Of a DNA stretch of 64,000 bases, positions 27,638-36,720 are shown piece after piece (positions within the stretch are counted from its first letter, which is position 1; every line of letters begins with the position of its first letter). A program made the translations under genes and the position numbers. The notes under the pieces are model-generated. The model ran no database searches and was not told where the DNA came from. It saw nothing but the letters and a program-made list of their open reading frames with translations. The DNA comes from Pseudomonas azotoformans (GTDB lineage Bacteria > Pseudomonadota > Gammaproteobacteria > Pseudomonadales > Pseudomonadaceae), in the NCBI RefSeq assembly GCF_900103345.1, contig NZ_LT629702.1:1922001-1986000 (forward strand). The letters run 5' to 3'.

Positions 27638-28385
27638 TACCCACCTCCCCGGCCGGCACGGCGGCCGGCGCTGCTTGCTGAAAATCCACCCAATGCAGCG
27701 GCACGGCGCTTTCTTCCCGTGCCTTGCCGGGAGCGCTGGGCATCGCGCTGCAACGGTCCTGCTGCTCGGCCTGCATAAAGTCCACGGCCTCCTCTTCCCA
27801 CACCTTGTCGAGGGCTTCGAGGGAGTCGTCGCGCGGCTCGGCCGCCACCTGGGCGCGCACCTCGGCCACGGCCTGGTGCGGCTCGGTGCCGGCGATTTGC
27901 AACAGCGCGCGCATGCAACTGGCGTAGGCGCTCTCACGCTCTTCCAGGCGCGCCGCGAGCAACGCCAGCAGGTGCGCCACATCCGCCAGGCCCTCGCGGG
28001 CCTCGATGTCTTCGCGGGTGGAGAGGAACTCCAGGTACAGCGGGATATAGTCCGGCAGCTCCTTGACGCCGATGGCAAACCCGGCGGCCTCGTACTGGGC
28101 CATCATGTCGACCATCGCCTGGCCACGGTCCCGGGACTCGCCGTGCACGTGTTCAAACAGCAACAGCGACAGCGAGCGACCACGGCCGAACAGCGCGCCG
28201 TAGTGCTCCTGGCCATCCATCAGGTCATTGCCGCAGATCAGCTCCAACAGCTCGAACAACGCACCGCGTTGCTTGGGGCTGATTTCCCGCGACTCGATGA
28301 TCGCCTGCTCCAGTTCATCGCGGCCGTTCACCAGAGTCTCGGTGGGATAGTCCAGCAGCAACGAAATCACTTTAAGAATGCGCAT
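27630..28385 (-). CDS. narJ: Nitrate reductase assembly chaperone NarJ
   Basis: 251 residues (MRILKVISLLLDYPTETLV). The helical TorD-like fold has the conserved segments GRSLSLLLFEHVHGESRDRG and PDYIPLYLEFLS. It binds apo-NarG so the molybdenum cofactor and iron-sulfur clusters can be inserted. It starts 3 bp after narH. The Gln/Ala-rich tail is variable in the family. Confidence 0.95.
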   Translation of the reverse strand: MRILKVISLLLDYPTETLVNGRDELEQAIIESREISPKQRGALFELLELICGNDLMDGQEHYGALFGRGRSLSLLLFEHVHGESRDRGQAMVDMMAQYEAAGFAIGVKELPDYIPLYLEFLSTREDIEAREGLADVAHLLALLAARLEERESAYASCMRALLQIAGTEPHQAVAEVRAQVAAEPRDDSLEALDKVWEEEAVDFMQAEQQDRCSAMPSAPGKAREESAVPLHWVDFQQAAPAAVPAGEVGNV

Positions 28386-28388
28386 GGC

Positions 28389-29927
28389 TCAGTCCTCCCA
28401 GATCTGCACGGTTTTCAGGACGTCGCGGCGGTTAGCCTTCTTGGCGCCGAACATGTTGGTGTCGGAACTGCCGCTGCAACCGCTGCCGAAGCTGAAGCCA
28501 CAGCCGGAACGTTCGGCGAACGCGTCGCTCATGGCGTCTTCACGGTGCGCGCTCGGCACCACAAAGCGGTCTTCGTAGTTGGCAATCGCCAGGTAGCGGT
28601 ACATCTCTTCCACCTGCGGCACGCTCAGGCCCACGTCTTCGAGCACTTGCAAGTCCTGCACGCCATCGACCTGCTGGGAACGCTTGAACGCACGCATCGC
28701 CAGCAGGCGCTTGAGGGCACGCTTGACCGGTTTTTCATCGCCGGCGGTGAGCATGTTGGCCAGGTAGCGCAGCGGGATGCGCAGGCTGTCCACGTCCGGG
28801 ATCACCCCGTTCATGCCCACGGTGCCGGCCGCGGCAGCGTTCTGGATCGGCGACAGCGGCGGCACGTACCAGACCATCGGCAAGGTGCGGTATTCCGGGT
28901 GCAGCGGCAGTGCGAGCTTCCAGTCCACCGCCATCTTGTACACGGGCGAGCGCTGCGCCGAGTCGATCACCGACTGCGGTACGCCATCGGCCAACGCCTG
29001 GCGGATCACCGCCGGGTCATTCGGGTCGAGGAAGATCTCCAGTTGCTTCTCGTACAGGTCGTGCTCGCTGGCCGTGCTCGCCACTTCGCTGATGCGGTCG
29101 GCGTCATAGAGCAACACGCCGAGGTAGCGGATGCGCCCGACGCAGGTTTCGGCACACACGGTGGGCATGCCGGCCTCGATGCGCGGGTAGCAGAAGATGC
29201 ACTTCTCGGACTTGCCGCTCTTCCAGTTGAAGTAGATTTTCTTGTACGGGCAACCGCTGATGCACATGCGCCAGCCGCGGCATTTTTCCTGGTCGATCAG
29301 CACGATGCCGTCTTCTTCACGCTTGTAGATCGCACCGCTGGGGCACGACGCCGCACACGCCGGGTTGAGGCAGTGCTCGCACAGGCGCGGCAGGTACATC
29401 ATGAAAGTGTTTTCGTACTCGCCATAGATATCCGCCTGGATCTGGTCGAAGTTCTTGTCCTTGCGGCGCTTGGCGAACTCGGTGCCGAGGATTTCCTCCC
29501 AGTTCGGGCCCCACTCGATTTTCTGCATGCGCTTGCCCGACACCACCGAGCGCGGCCGCGCGGTCGGTTGGTGCTCGCCCAACGGTGCGGAGTGCAGGTG
29601 CTGGTAGTCGAAGTCGAACGGCTCGTAGTAGTCGTCCAGGCTCGGCAGGTCCGGGTTGGCGAAGATATTCGCCAGCACGCGGAACTTGCCGCCGATACGC
29701 GGGTTGATGCTGCCGTTGGCGTTGCGCACCCAGCCGCCCTTCCACTTGTCCTGGTTTTCCCACTCCTTGGGGTAGCCGATGCCGGGCTTGGATTCGACGT
29801 TGTTGAACCAGGCGTATTCCATGCCTTCGCGGCTGGTCCACACGTTCTTGCAGGTGATCGAGCAGGTGTGGCAGCCGATGCATTTGTCCAGGTTCAGCAC
29901 CATGCCGATCTGTGAGCGAATCTTCAT
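28389..29927 (-). CDS. narH: Respiratory nitrate reductase beta subunit NarH
   Basis: 512 residues. Four cysteine clusters: CIGCHTCSITCKNVW, CEHCLNPACAASCPSG, CRGWRMCISGCPYK, and CIFCYPRIEAGMPTVCAETC; the Trp in the third matches the [3Fe-4S] centre. It transfers electrons from NarI to NarG on the cytoplasmic side. GAGGAG precedes the ATG; it starts 1 bp after narG. Confidence 0.96.
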   Translation of the reverse strand: MKIRSQIGMVLNLDKCIGCHTCSITCKNVWTSREGMEYAWFNNVESKPGIGYPKEWENQDKWKGGWVRNANGSINPRIGGKFRVLANIFANPDLPSLDDYYEPFDFDYQHLHSAPLGEHQPTARPRSVVSGKRMQKIEWGPNWEEILGTEFAKRRKDKNFDQIQADIYGEYENTFMMYLPRLCEHCLNPACAASCPSGAIYKREEDGIVLIDQEKCRGWRMCISGCPYKKIYFNWKSGKSEKCIFCYPRIEAGMPTVCAETCVGRIRYLGVLLYDADRISEVASTASEHDLYEKQLEIFLDPNDPAVIRQALADGVPQSVIDSAQRSPVYKMAVDWKLALPLHPEYRTLPMVWYVPPLSPIQNAAAAGTVGMNGVIPDVDSLRIPLRYLANMLTAGDEKPVKRALKRLLAMRAFKRSQQVDGVQDLQVLEDVGLSVPQVEEMYRYLAIANYEDRFVVPSAHREDAMSDAFAERSGCGFSFGSGCSGSSDTNMFGAKKANRRDVLKTVQIWED

Positions 29928-29928
29928 C

Positions 29929-32900
29929 TCAGTTCTCCTCGATATCGGTCGGCAATGGGCGCGGCAGGTCATCGCCGGTGGAACCATCGAGCCAGTCGAC
30001 CTTGGCCATCTTGCGCACCACGACGAACTCGTCGCGGTTGCAACCGACCGTGCCGTAATAGTTGAAGCCGTAGGCCTGCTGGGCGTAGCCGCCAATCATG
30101 TGGGTCGGCTTGAGCACCACGCGGGTCACCGAGTTGTGGTGGCCGCCACGGGTCTTGGTGGTCTCCGAACCGGGCACGTTCACGATGCGTTCCTGGGCGT
30201 GGTACATCATCACCATGCCCTCCTTGACCCGTTGGCTGACCACCGCACGGGCGGTGAGCGCACCGTTGACGTTGAAGCATTCGATCCAGTCGTTGTCCTC
30301 GATGCCGGCGCGCTTGGCGTCGATTTCCGAGAGCCACACGATCGGCCCGCCACGGCTCAGGGTGAGCATCAGCAGGTTGTCGCTGTAGGTGCTGTGAATG
30401 CCCCACTTTTGGTGCGGGGTGATCCAGTTCAGCACGATCTCGGTCTCGCCATTGCTGCGCTTGCCCTTCACCCCTTCGATGGTGCGGGTGTTGACCGGTG
30501 GCCGGTAGCTCATCAGCTGTTCGCCGAACGCCTGCATCCACGGGTGGTCCTGGTAGAACTGCTGGCGACCGGTGATGGTGCGCCATGGGATGTTTTCATG
30601 AACGTTGGTGTAGCCGGCGTTGTAGCTCACATGGTCATCTTCCAGGCCCGACCAAGTGGGGCTGGAGATGATCTTGCGCGGCTGCGCCTGGATGTCGCGG
30701 AAGCGGATGGCTTCGTGGGCCTTGGGCAACGCCAGGTGGCTGTGGTCGATGCCGGTGAAGGCCGACAGCGCCGCCCAGGCCTTGACCGCCACATGGCCGT
30801 TGGTTTCCGGGGCCAGGGACAGGATCACCTCGGCCGCATCGATGGCCGTGTCGATCTTCGGCCGACCATGGCTGATACCCGCGTCGCCTTCGTGATGGTT
30901 CAGCTCGCCGAGGAAGGCCACCTCGTCATCGGTGTTCCAGTTGATGCCCTTGCCGCCGTTGCCGAGTTTTTCCAGCAAAGGCCCGAGGGAGGTGAATTTC
31001 TTGTAGATGTTCGGGTAGTCACGCTCCACCACCGCCATGTTCGGCGCGTTCTTGCCCGGCACCGGCGCCACACCGGCGCTTTTCCAGTCGGTGCCGCCGA
31101 ACGGCTGGGCCAGTTCGCCGACGCTGTCATGCATCAGCGGCACGGTCACCAGGTCCTGCTCGACGCCAAGATGCCCGACCGCCATGGCCGAGAACGCCTT
31201 GGCAATGCCCTTGTAGATTTCCCAGTCGGAACGCGACTCCCACGCCGGGTCGATGGCTGCCGACAGTGGGTGGATGAACGGGTGCATGTCCGAGGTGTTC
31301 ATGTCGTCTTTTTCGTACCAGGTGGCGGTCGGCAAGACGATGTCGGAGTACACGCAGGTGGACGACATGCGGAAGTCCAGGGTGGTCACCAGGTCGAGCT
31401 TGCCGATGGCGCCGTCGTCGACCCATTCGGCTTCGGTGGGCTTGCTTTCGCCGCCAAAGCCGATGTCTTCGTTCATCACGCCGTTCTTGGTGCCGAGCAG
31501 GTACTTGAGCATGTACTCATGGCCCTTGCCGGACGAACCAAGCAGGTTGGAACGCCATATGAACATGTTGCGCGGGAAGTTCACCGGGCTGTCCGGTTGC
31601 TCGCAGGCAAAGCGCAAGGTGCCGTCCTGCCAGGCCTTGACCACGTAGTCTTTGGGCTCCATGCCGGCGGCCGCCGCGTCCCGGCAGATATGCAGCGGGT
31701 TGGTGTTCAGTTGCGGCGCGCTGGGCAACCAGCCGGCGCGTTCGGCGCGGATGTTGTAGTCCAGTGCATGGGTGGGGAACTGCGACTTGTCGGCCATCGG
31801 CGACAACACATCGTGCATGTTCATTTTTTCGTGGCGCCACTGCGAGCTGTGGCCGTAGAAGAAGCTGGTGCCGTTCATCTGGCGTGGCGGGCGGCTCCAG
31901 TCCAGGCCGAACGCCAGGGGCAGCCAACCGCATTGCGGACGCAGTTTTTCCTGGCCGACATAGTGGGCCCAGCCGCCGCCGGTCTGGCCGACACAACCGC
32001 AGAGCATGAGCATGTTGATCAGCCCGCGGTAGTTCATGTCCATGTGGTACCAGTGGTTCATCGCCGCGCCGACGATGATCATCGAGCGGCCCTTGGTCTT
32101 GTCGGCGTTGTCGGCGAACTCACGGGCGATCTGGATGGCTTTCTCGCGGCTGACGCCGGTGATCGCTTCCTGCCAGGCCGGGGTGCCCGGCACGCTGGCG
32201 TCGTCGTAGTCCCTGGCCACGTTGCTGCCGCCCAGGCCACGGTCGATGGCCAGGTTGGCGGCGGACAGGTCGAACACCGTGGCAACCTTGGCCACGCTGC
32301 CATCGGCCAACGTCACGCTGTGCACCGGCACGCGGCGGAACTGCACGGCGTCACCGGCCACGTGCTGGAAGTGTTCGTGGGCTTCACCGGCAAAGTACGG
32401 GAAGCCGACTTCGGCCACGTCTGCGCCGATCAGACTGAGCTTGAGATCAATCTCACGGCCTTCACCGCCCTCTTTGGCGAGGATGTTCCACTTGCCCTTC
32501 TCACCCCAGCGGTAGCCAATGGACCCTTGTGGCGACACCAGTTCGCCGCTCTCGTCGAGGGCGATGGTTTTCCATTCCGGGTTGTTGTCCTGGCCCAGGT
32601 TACCGGTGAGGTCCGAGGCGCGCAGGAAGCGGTCGGGCTGGAAGCCGGCGCCGGGAGCAAACCCGGTCACGGGCTTGAGCATCACCAGCACCGGCAGGTC
32701 GGTGAAGCGCTTGGCGTAGTCGGTGAAATAGGCGCTCGGGTGGTCGAGGTGAAATTCCTTGAAGATCACATGGTTGAAGGCCTGGGCCAACGCGGCGTCG
32801 GTGCCCTGCTTGGGGTTGAGCCACAGGTCGGTGAGCTTGGCCACTTCCGAATAGTCGGGGGTGATGGCCACGGTCTTGGTGCCCTTGTAGCGCACCTCGG

Positions 32901-33702
32901 TGAAGAAATGCGCGTCCGGCGTACGGGTCTGCGGGACGTTGGAACCCCAGGCAATGATGTAGTTGGAGTTGTACCAGTCGGCCGACTCCGGCACGTCGGT
33001 CTGCTCGCCCCACACCATCGGCGAGGCCGGTGGCAGGTCGCAGTACCAGTCGTAGAAGCTCAGGCATACCCCACCGAGCAGCGACAGGTAACGCGAGCCG
33101 GCGGCGTAGCTGACCATCGACATGGCCGGGATCGGCGAGAAGCCGACGATGCGGTCCGGCCCGTATTGCTTGATGGTGTAGACGTTGGAGGCAGCGATGA
33201 TCTCGTTGACCTCCGCCCAGTTGGAGCGGATGAAACCGCCCATGCCACGCTTGCTCTTGTACGACTCGGCCTTGGCCTTGTCCTCGACAATGCTCGCCCA
33301 GGCTTCCACCGGGGCCATGGTCAGGCGTGCTTCACGCCACAGCTTGAGCAACGGCTTGCGGATCTTCGGGTACTTGAGCCGGTTGGCGCTGTAGATGTAC
33401 CAGCTGTAGCTGGCGCCACGCGGGCAGCCACGGGGTTCGTGGTTGGGCAGGTCGTTGCGGGTGCGCGGGTAGTCGGTCTGCTGGGTTTCCCAGGTGATCA
33501 GGCCGTTCTTCACGTAGATCTTCCACGAGCAGGAGCCGGTGCAGTTCACCCCGTGGGTGGAGCGCACGATCTTGTCGTACTGCCAGCGCGAACGGTAGAC
33601 GTTTTCCCAGTCGCGGGACTCCTTGCGGGTCTCGCCGTGCCCCTCGGAGAACTCGTCTTGCTTGCGGTTGAAGAACCGCAGTTGATCCAGTAAGTGACTC
33701 AT
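29929..33702 (-). CDS. narG: Respiratory nitrate reductase alpha subunit NarG
   Basis: 1257 residues, full length. The N-terminal region (VRSTHGVNCTGSCSWKIYVK) holds the His-Cys ligands of FS0, followed by molybdo-bis(MGD) binding regions (TDYPRTRNDLPNHEPRGCPR) and the C-terminal dinucleotide-binding domain. It reduces nitrate to nitrite facing the cytoplasm. GAGGAAAG lies before the ATG; narK2 ends 57 bp upstream. Confidence 0.97.
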   Translation of the reverse strand: MSHLLDQLRFFNRKQDEFSEGHGETRKESRDWENVYRSRWQYDKIVRSTHGVNCTGSCSWKIYVKNGLITWETQQTDYPRTRNDLPNHEPRGCPRGASYSWYIYSANRLKYPKIRKPLLKLWREARLTMAPVEAWASIVEDKAKAESYKSKRGMGGFIRSNWAEVNEIIAASNVYTIKQYGPDRIVGFSPIPAMSMVSYAAGSRYLSLLGGVCLSFYDWYCDLPPASPMVWGEQTDVPESADWYNSNYIIAWGSNVPQTRTPDAHFFTEVRYKGTKTVAITPDYSEVAKLTDLWLNPKQGTDAALAQAFNHVIFKEFHLDHPSAYFTDYAKRFTDLPVLVMLKPVTGFAPGAGFQPDRFLRASDLTGNLGQDNNPEWKTIALDESGELVSPQGSIGYRWGEKGKWNILAKEGGEGREIDLKLSLIGADVAEVGFPYFAGEAHEHFQHVAGDAVQFRRVPVHSVTLADGSVAKVATVFDLSAANLAIDRGLGGSNVARDYDDASVPGTPAWQEAITGVSREKAIQIAREFADNADKTKGRSMIIVGAAMNHWYHMDMNYRGLINMLMLCGCVGQTGGGWAHYVGQEKLRPQCGWLPLAFGLDWSRPPRQMNGTSFFYGHSSQWRHEKMNMHDVLSPMADKSQFPTHALDYNIRAERAGWLPSAPQLNTNPLHICRDAAAAGMEPKDYVVKAWQDGTLRFACEQPDSPVNFPRNMFIWRSNLLGSSGKGHEYMLKYLLGTKNGVMNEDIGFGGESKPTEAEWVDDGAIGKLDLVTTLDFRMSSTCVYSDIVLPTATWYEKDDMNTSDMHPFIHPLSAAIDPAWESRSDWEIYKGIAKAFSAMAVGHLGVEQDLVTVPLMHDSVGELAQPFGGTDWKSAGVAPVPGKNAPNMAVVERDYPNIYKKFTSLGPLLEKLGNGGKGINWNTDDEVAFLGELNHHEGDAGISHGRPKIDTAIDAAEVILSLAPETNGHVAVKAWAALSAFTGIDHSHLALPKAHEAIRFRDIQAQPRKIISSPTWSGLEDDHVSYNAGYTNVHENIPWRTITGRQQFYQDHPWMQAFGEQLMSYRPPVNTRTIEGVKGKRSNGETEIVLNWITPHQKWGIHSTYSDNLLMLTLSRGGPIVWLSEIDAKRAGIEDNDWIECFNVNGALTARAVVSQRVKEGMVMMYHAQERIVNVPGSETTKTRGGHHNSVTRVVLKPTHMIGGYAQQAYGFNYYGTVGCNRDEFVVVRKMAKVDWLDGSTGDDLPRPLPTDIEEN

Positions 33703-33759
33703 GGTGCTTTCCTCATCAGGCGTGCCGTGGGGTGCGTTGCCCCGCGAATTCAGGTCGGA

Positions 33760-35157
33760 CTAGCAGGGTGTGGCGCAGCCCTTGCGGGCGTACCACCACC
33801 AGGTCACGACGATGCAGCTCAGGTAGAAACCGACAAACATGTAGAAGGCCATGGCCGGGCTGCCGGTGGCGGCCATGGAACTGCCGAAGGATTTAGGGAT
33901 GAAGAACGCGCCGAACGCGCCCATGGCCGAGCTGAACCCCAGCACCGCAGCCGATTCCTTGCCGGCGTCCTTCAGGGCCTGTTCACGCACCGCAGCGGGT
34001 TTACCGGCACTGGCCTTCTCGTGAAGGGTGCGGAAGATCACCGGGATCATGCGGAAGGTGGAGCCGTTGCCGATGCCGGTGGTAATGAACAGCAGCATGA
34101 ACAGGCCGAGAAAGCCGTAGAAGCTGCCGCCCTGCCCGTTCTGCGGCAGAAAGTGCAGCACGCCGAACACCATCACGATCATCAGCACGAAGTTCCACAG
34201 GGTCACCCGCGCACCGCCCAATTTGTCCGCCAGCCAGCCGCCGAGCGGGCGTACCAGCGCGCCCACCAGCGGGCCGAGGAAGGCGAATTTCAGCGCCACC
34301 ACCTCGGGAAACGAGGTCTTGATCAGCAGCGGGAACGCCGCCGAAAAACCGATGAATGAACCGAAGGTCGCGAGGTACAACCAGCACATCAGCCAGTTGT
34401 GCTTGCGTTTGAAGATCACCGCCTGGTCGCTGAACGACGCACGGGCGCTGGACAGGTCATTCATGCCGAACCAAGCGGCCACGGTGACGGTGAGGATGAA
34501 TGGCACCCAGATGAAACCGGCGTTCTGCAGCCACAGCTGGCTGCCGTCCGCCAGGGTTTGCGGTTGCCCGCCCATCAGGCCGAACACCCCGAAGGTAATC
34601 ACCAGCGGCACGCAGAACTGCATCACCGACACGCCCAGGTTACCCAGGCCGGCGTTCAAACCGAGGGCGGTGCCCTGCTGCGCCTTGGGGTAGAAAAAGC
34701 TGATGTTGGACATGCTCGAAGCGAAGTTGCCGCCGCCGAAACCGCAGAGCAACGCGATCAATACGAACACGCTGTACGGCGTGTTGGGGTCCTGCACCGC
34801 GAAGCCCATCCACAGCGACGGCAGCAGCAACGACGCGGTACTCAGGGCGGTCCAGCGGCGCCCGCCGAAGATCGGCACCATGAACGAGTAGAACACCCGC
34901 AACGTCGCGCCAGACAGGCCCGGTAGTGCCGCCAGCCAGAACAGCTGGTCGGTGGTGAAGCTGAAGCCGATGGCGTTGAGGCGCACGATCACCGTGCTCC
35001 ACACCATCCACACGGCAAAGGCCAGCAACAGCGCGGGGATCGAGATCCACAGGTTGCGGGTGGCGGTCTTCTTGCCGCTGGCGCCCCAGAACGCCGGGTC
35101 TTCGGGGCGCCAGTCATGGATCACCGGGCCCGAGGTGGGCTTTTGCGCAATGGACAT
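33760..35157 (-). CDS. narK2: Nitrate/nitrite transporter NarK2
   Basis: 465 residues with about 12 membrane helices (MFS). Conserved nitrate-site segments: RVFYSFMVPIFGGRRWT, GGNFASSMSNISFFYP, LNAGLGNLGVSV and FGGGNF. The ATG at 35157 is preferred to one at 35163 because AAGGAG lies 7 nt from it. In P. aeruginosa the equivalent protein is the main nitrate/nitrite exchanger for denitrification. Confidence 0.94.
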   Translation of the reverse strand: MSIAQKPTSGPVIHDWRPEDPAFWGASGKKTATRNLWISIPALLLAFAVWMVWSTVIVRLNAIGFSFTTDQLFWLAALPGLSGATLRVFYSFMVPIFGGRRWTALSTASLLLPSLWMGFAVQDPNTPYSVFVLIALLCGFGGGNFASSMSNISFFYPKAQQGTALGLNAGLGNLGVSVMQFCVPLVITFGVFGLMGGQPQTLADGSQLWLQNAGFIWVPFILTVTVAAWFGMNDLSSARASFSDQAVIFKRKHNWLMCWLYLATFGSFIGFSAAFPLLIKTSFPEVVALKFAFLGPLVGALVRPLGGWLADKLGGARVTLWNFVLMIVMVFGVLHFLPQNGQGGSFYGFLGLFMLLFITTGIGNGSTFRMIPVIFRTLHEKASAGKPAAVREQALKDAGKESAAVLGFSSAMGAFGAFFIPKSFGSSMAATGSPAMAFYMFVGFYLSCIVVTWWWYARKGCATPC

Positions 35158-35159
35158 GA

Positions 35160-36410
35160 TCATTCTCCTTGGAGCGCGGGCTTGCCGAGCAGCGGTTGTT
35201 TGCGGATTTCGCTGAAGTACATCCAGGCCAGGGACACCCAGACCACGCCGTACATCAACATGAAGCAGGAAGAGCGCACGCCGGTGAGGTCCACCAGGGC
35301 GCCGAACATGATCGGCAGCACAAAGCCACCCAGGCCGCCGGCCAGGCCGACGATGCCGGACACCGCGCCCATGTTGTGCGGGTAGTCATTGGCGATGTAC
35401 TTGAACACCGAGGCCTTGCCGAACGCGAAGGCGATGCCCATCACGAACAGCAGCACGGTGAACAGCGCAGGGGTGAGGCCGATGTGGAAATCCAGCGGGC
35501 CGTTGACGGTCATCACCTGCAACTGGGTCTGCGGGTAGCTGAGCAGGAACAGGCACACCCAACTCACCCACAGCACCCACCAGGTCACGCTCTGCGCGCC
35601 CCAGCGGTCGGACATCCAGCCACCCACGGCGCGCAGCACACCACCCGGCAGCGAGAAACACGCGGCCAGCAGCGCGGCGCTTTGCAGGCTGAAACCGTAT
35701 TCCTGCACGTAGTACTTGGTCACCCACAGCGCCAGCGCCACATAGCCGCCGAACACAATCGAGTAGTACTGACAGTAGCGCCACACGGCCGGGTCTTTCA
35801 GGCACAGCAACTGCTGGCGCAAGGTGGCGCCGCCGGCGCTGCGGTGGGCCTTGTTTTCGCTGGTGAGGAACCAGAACAGCAGCGCGGTGATAAACAGGAT
35901 CGCGCTGAACACCTTGGGCACCAGGTGCCAGGTGCCGAGGGCGATCAGGCCCGGCGCGAGAAACTTGGTCACCGCCGCCCCCGCGTTGCCGGCGCCGAAC
36001 ACGCCCATGGCGAAGCCCTGGTTGTGCTTGTCGAACCATTTGGCGACGTAGGCGATGCCCACCGAAAACGAGCCGCCGGCCAGGCCGACAAACAGGCCCA
36101 GCACCAGGAACTGCCAGTAGGCGGTGGCGTAGGTGATCAGGTACAGCGGCAACACGCAGGCAAGCATCAGCAGGAAGAACACGATGCGCCCGCCGAAACG
36201 GTCGGTGAGCAGGCCCAGCGGCAGGCGCACCAGGGAGCCGGTCAATACCGGGGTGGCGGCCAGCAGGCCGAACTGGGTTTCGTTGAGTTGCAGCAGCTCC
36301 TTGATGGGCACGCCGAGCACGGCGAACATCATCCACACCATAAAGCAGACGGTGAAGGCCAGGGTGCTCATGCCCAGCACCAAGCCTTGTCTTATACGGG
36401 GTTGAGTCAC
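35160..36410 (-). CDS. narK1: Nitrate transporter NarK1 (first gene of the nar operon)
   Basis: 416 residues from the GTG at 36410 (TQPRIRQGLVLGMSTLAFTV), about 12 membrane helices, with GGSFSVGIAYVAKWF, GNAGAAVTKF and a second GGLGGFVLP signature. NarK1-type carriers are proposed nitrate/H+ importers. Start choice: GGAG lies 8 nt before GTG 36410, and an Anr box centred at 36477.5 predicts a transcript start near 36436, which would leave no leader for the ATG at 36437. That ATG (9 codons earlier) has no ribosome site but cannot be excluded. The stop is 2 bp from narK2. Confidence 0.92.
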   Translation of the reverse strand: MTQPRIRQGLVLGMSTLAFTVCFMVWMMFAVLGVPIKELLQLNETQFGLLAATPVLTGSLVRLPLGLLTDRFGGRIVFFLLMLACVLPLYLITYATAYWQFLVLGLFVGLAGGSFSVGIAYVAKWFDKHNQGFAMGVFGAGNAGAAVTKFLAPGLIALGTWHLVPKVFSAILFITALLFWFLTSENKAHRSAGGATLRQQLLCLKDPAVWRYCQYYSIVFGGYVALALWVTKYYVQEYGFSLQSAALLAACFSLPGGVLRAVGGWMSDRWGAQSVTWWVLWVSWVCLFLLSYPQTQLQVMTVNGPLDFHIGLTPALFTVLLFVMGIAFAFGKASVFKYIANDYPHNMGAVSGIVGLAGGLGGFVLPIMFGALVDLTGVRSSCFMLMYGVVWVSLAWMYFSEIRKQPLLGKPALQGE

Positions 36411-36470
36411 GGTATGCGCTCCAGAAAGTGATTCCATGGGCGCAGGTTAGGGGCGGCACTTGGGTGGAAC

Positions 36471-36484
36471 TTGACCCAGGTCAA
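36471..36484. promoter_or_regulatory. Anr-type box of the narK1 operon
   Basis: TTGACCCAGGTCAA, symmetric with one mismatch in each half-site. A start site 41.5 bp downstream would be near 36436, with minus-strand TAACCT as the -10. Fits anaerobic activation of narK1K2GHJI. Confidence 0.8.
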
Positions 36485-36522
36485 CGTCCGCCGGGTGGGT
36501 ATGGGGCTATGCTCGCCCCGTC

Positions 36523-36538
36523 TACCTCCAAGGAGGTA
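36523..36538. promoter_or_regulatory. NarL 7-2-7 site
   Basis: TACCTCC-AA-GGAGGTA is a perfect palindrome of two NarL-like heptamers with a 2-bp spacer. It is centred about 94 bp upstream of the predicted narK1 start and lies between the narK1 and narXL operons. Confidence 0.72.
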
Positions 36539-36566
36539 GTCACCAAAACAAGAGAAAACCTTTATT

Positions 36567-36579
36567 TATCAATGGATTG
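36567..36579 (+). promoter_or_regulatory. IHF consensus site in the narK1-narX intergenic region
   Basis: TATCAATGGATTG matches WATCAANNNNTTR exactly, with an AT-rich flank on the left. It sits between the NarL palindrome and a further upstream heptamer, so DNA bending could bring NarL to the narK1 promoter, as known for P. aeruginosa. Confidence 0.65.
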
Positions 36580-36628
36580 CTCTCTTGTGCCGGCTTTTGT
36601 CCGTGGGAGGGTTCGCCGGCAATTCTTT

Positions 36629-36635
36629 AGAGGTA
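36629..36635. promoter_or_regulatory. Single NarL-type heptamer
   Basis: AGAGGTA fits the heptamer pattern AKRRGTA, 86 bp before the narX start. A lone heptamer can occur by chance; it is listed because of its place in the regulatory region. Confidence 0.35.
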
Positions 36636-36720
36636 GTGCGCCAGGGAAGGCCATCGACAACCCCCTTTCCCGCTCCAGGTGCGACCATGCTGCTCTGCCC
36701 TCCACTCCGACTGCACCGTC

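Noticed and set aside
29779..33693. A 1304-codon open frame on the plus strand opposite narG
   Set aside because: It is the antisense shadow of the high-GC narG gene; the product is His/Arg/Val-rich with no recognisable domain, and narG is certain. The same holds for the long frames opposite narHJI (27675-29915), the chemoreceptor (19584-21098) and nnrS (45433-46809).
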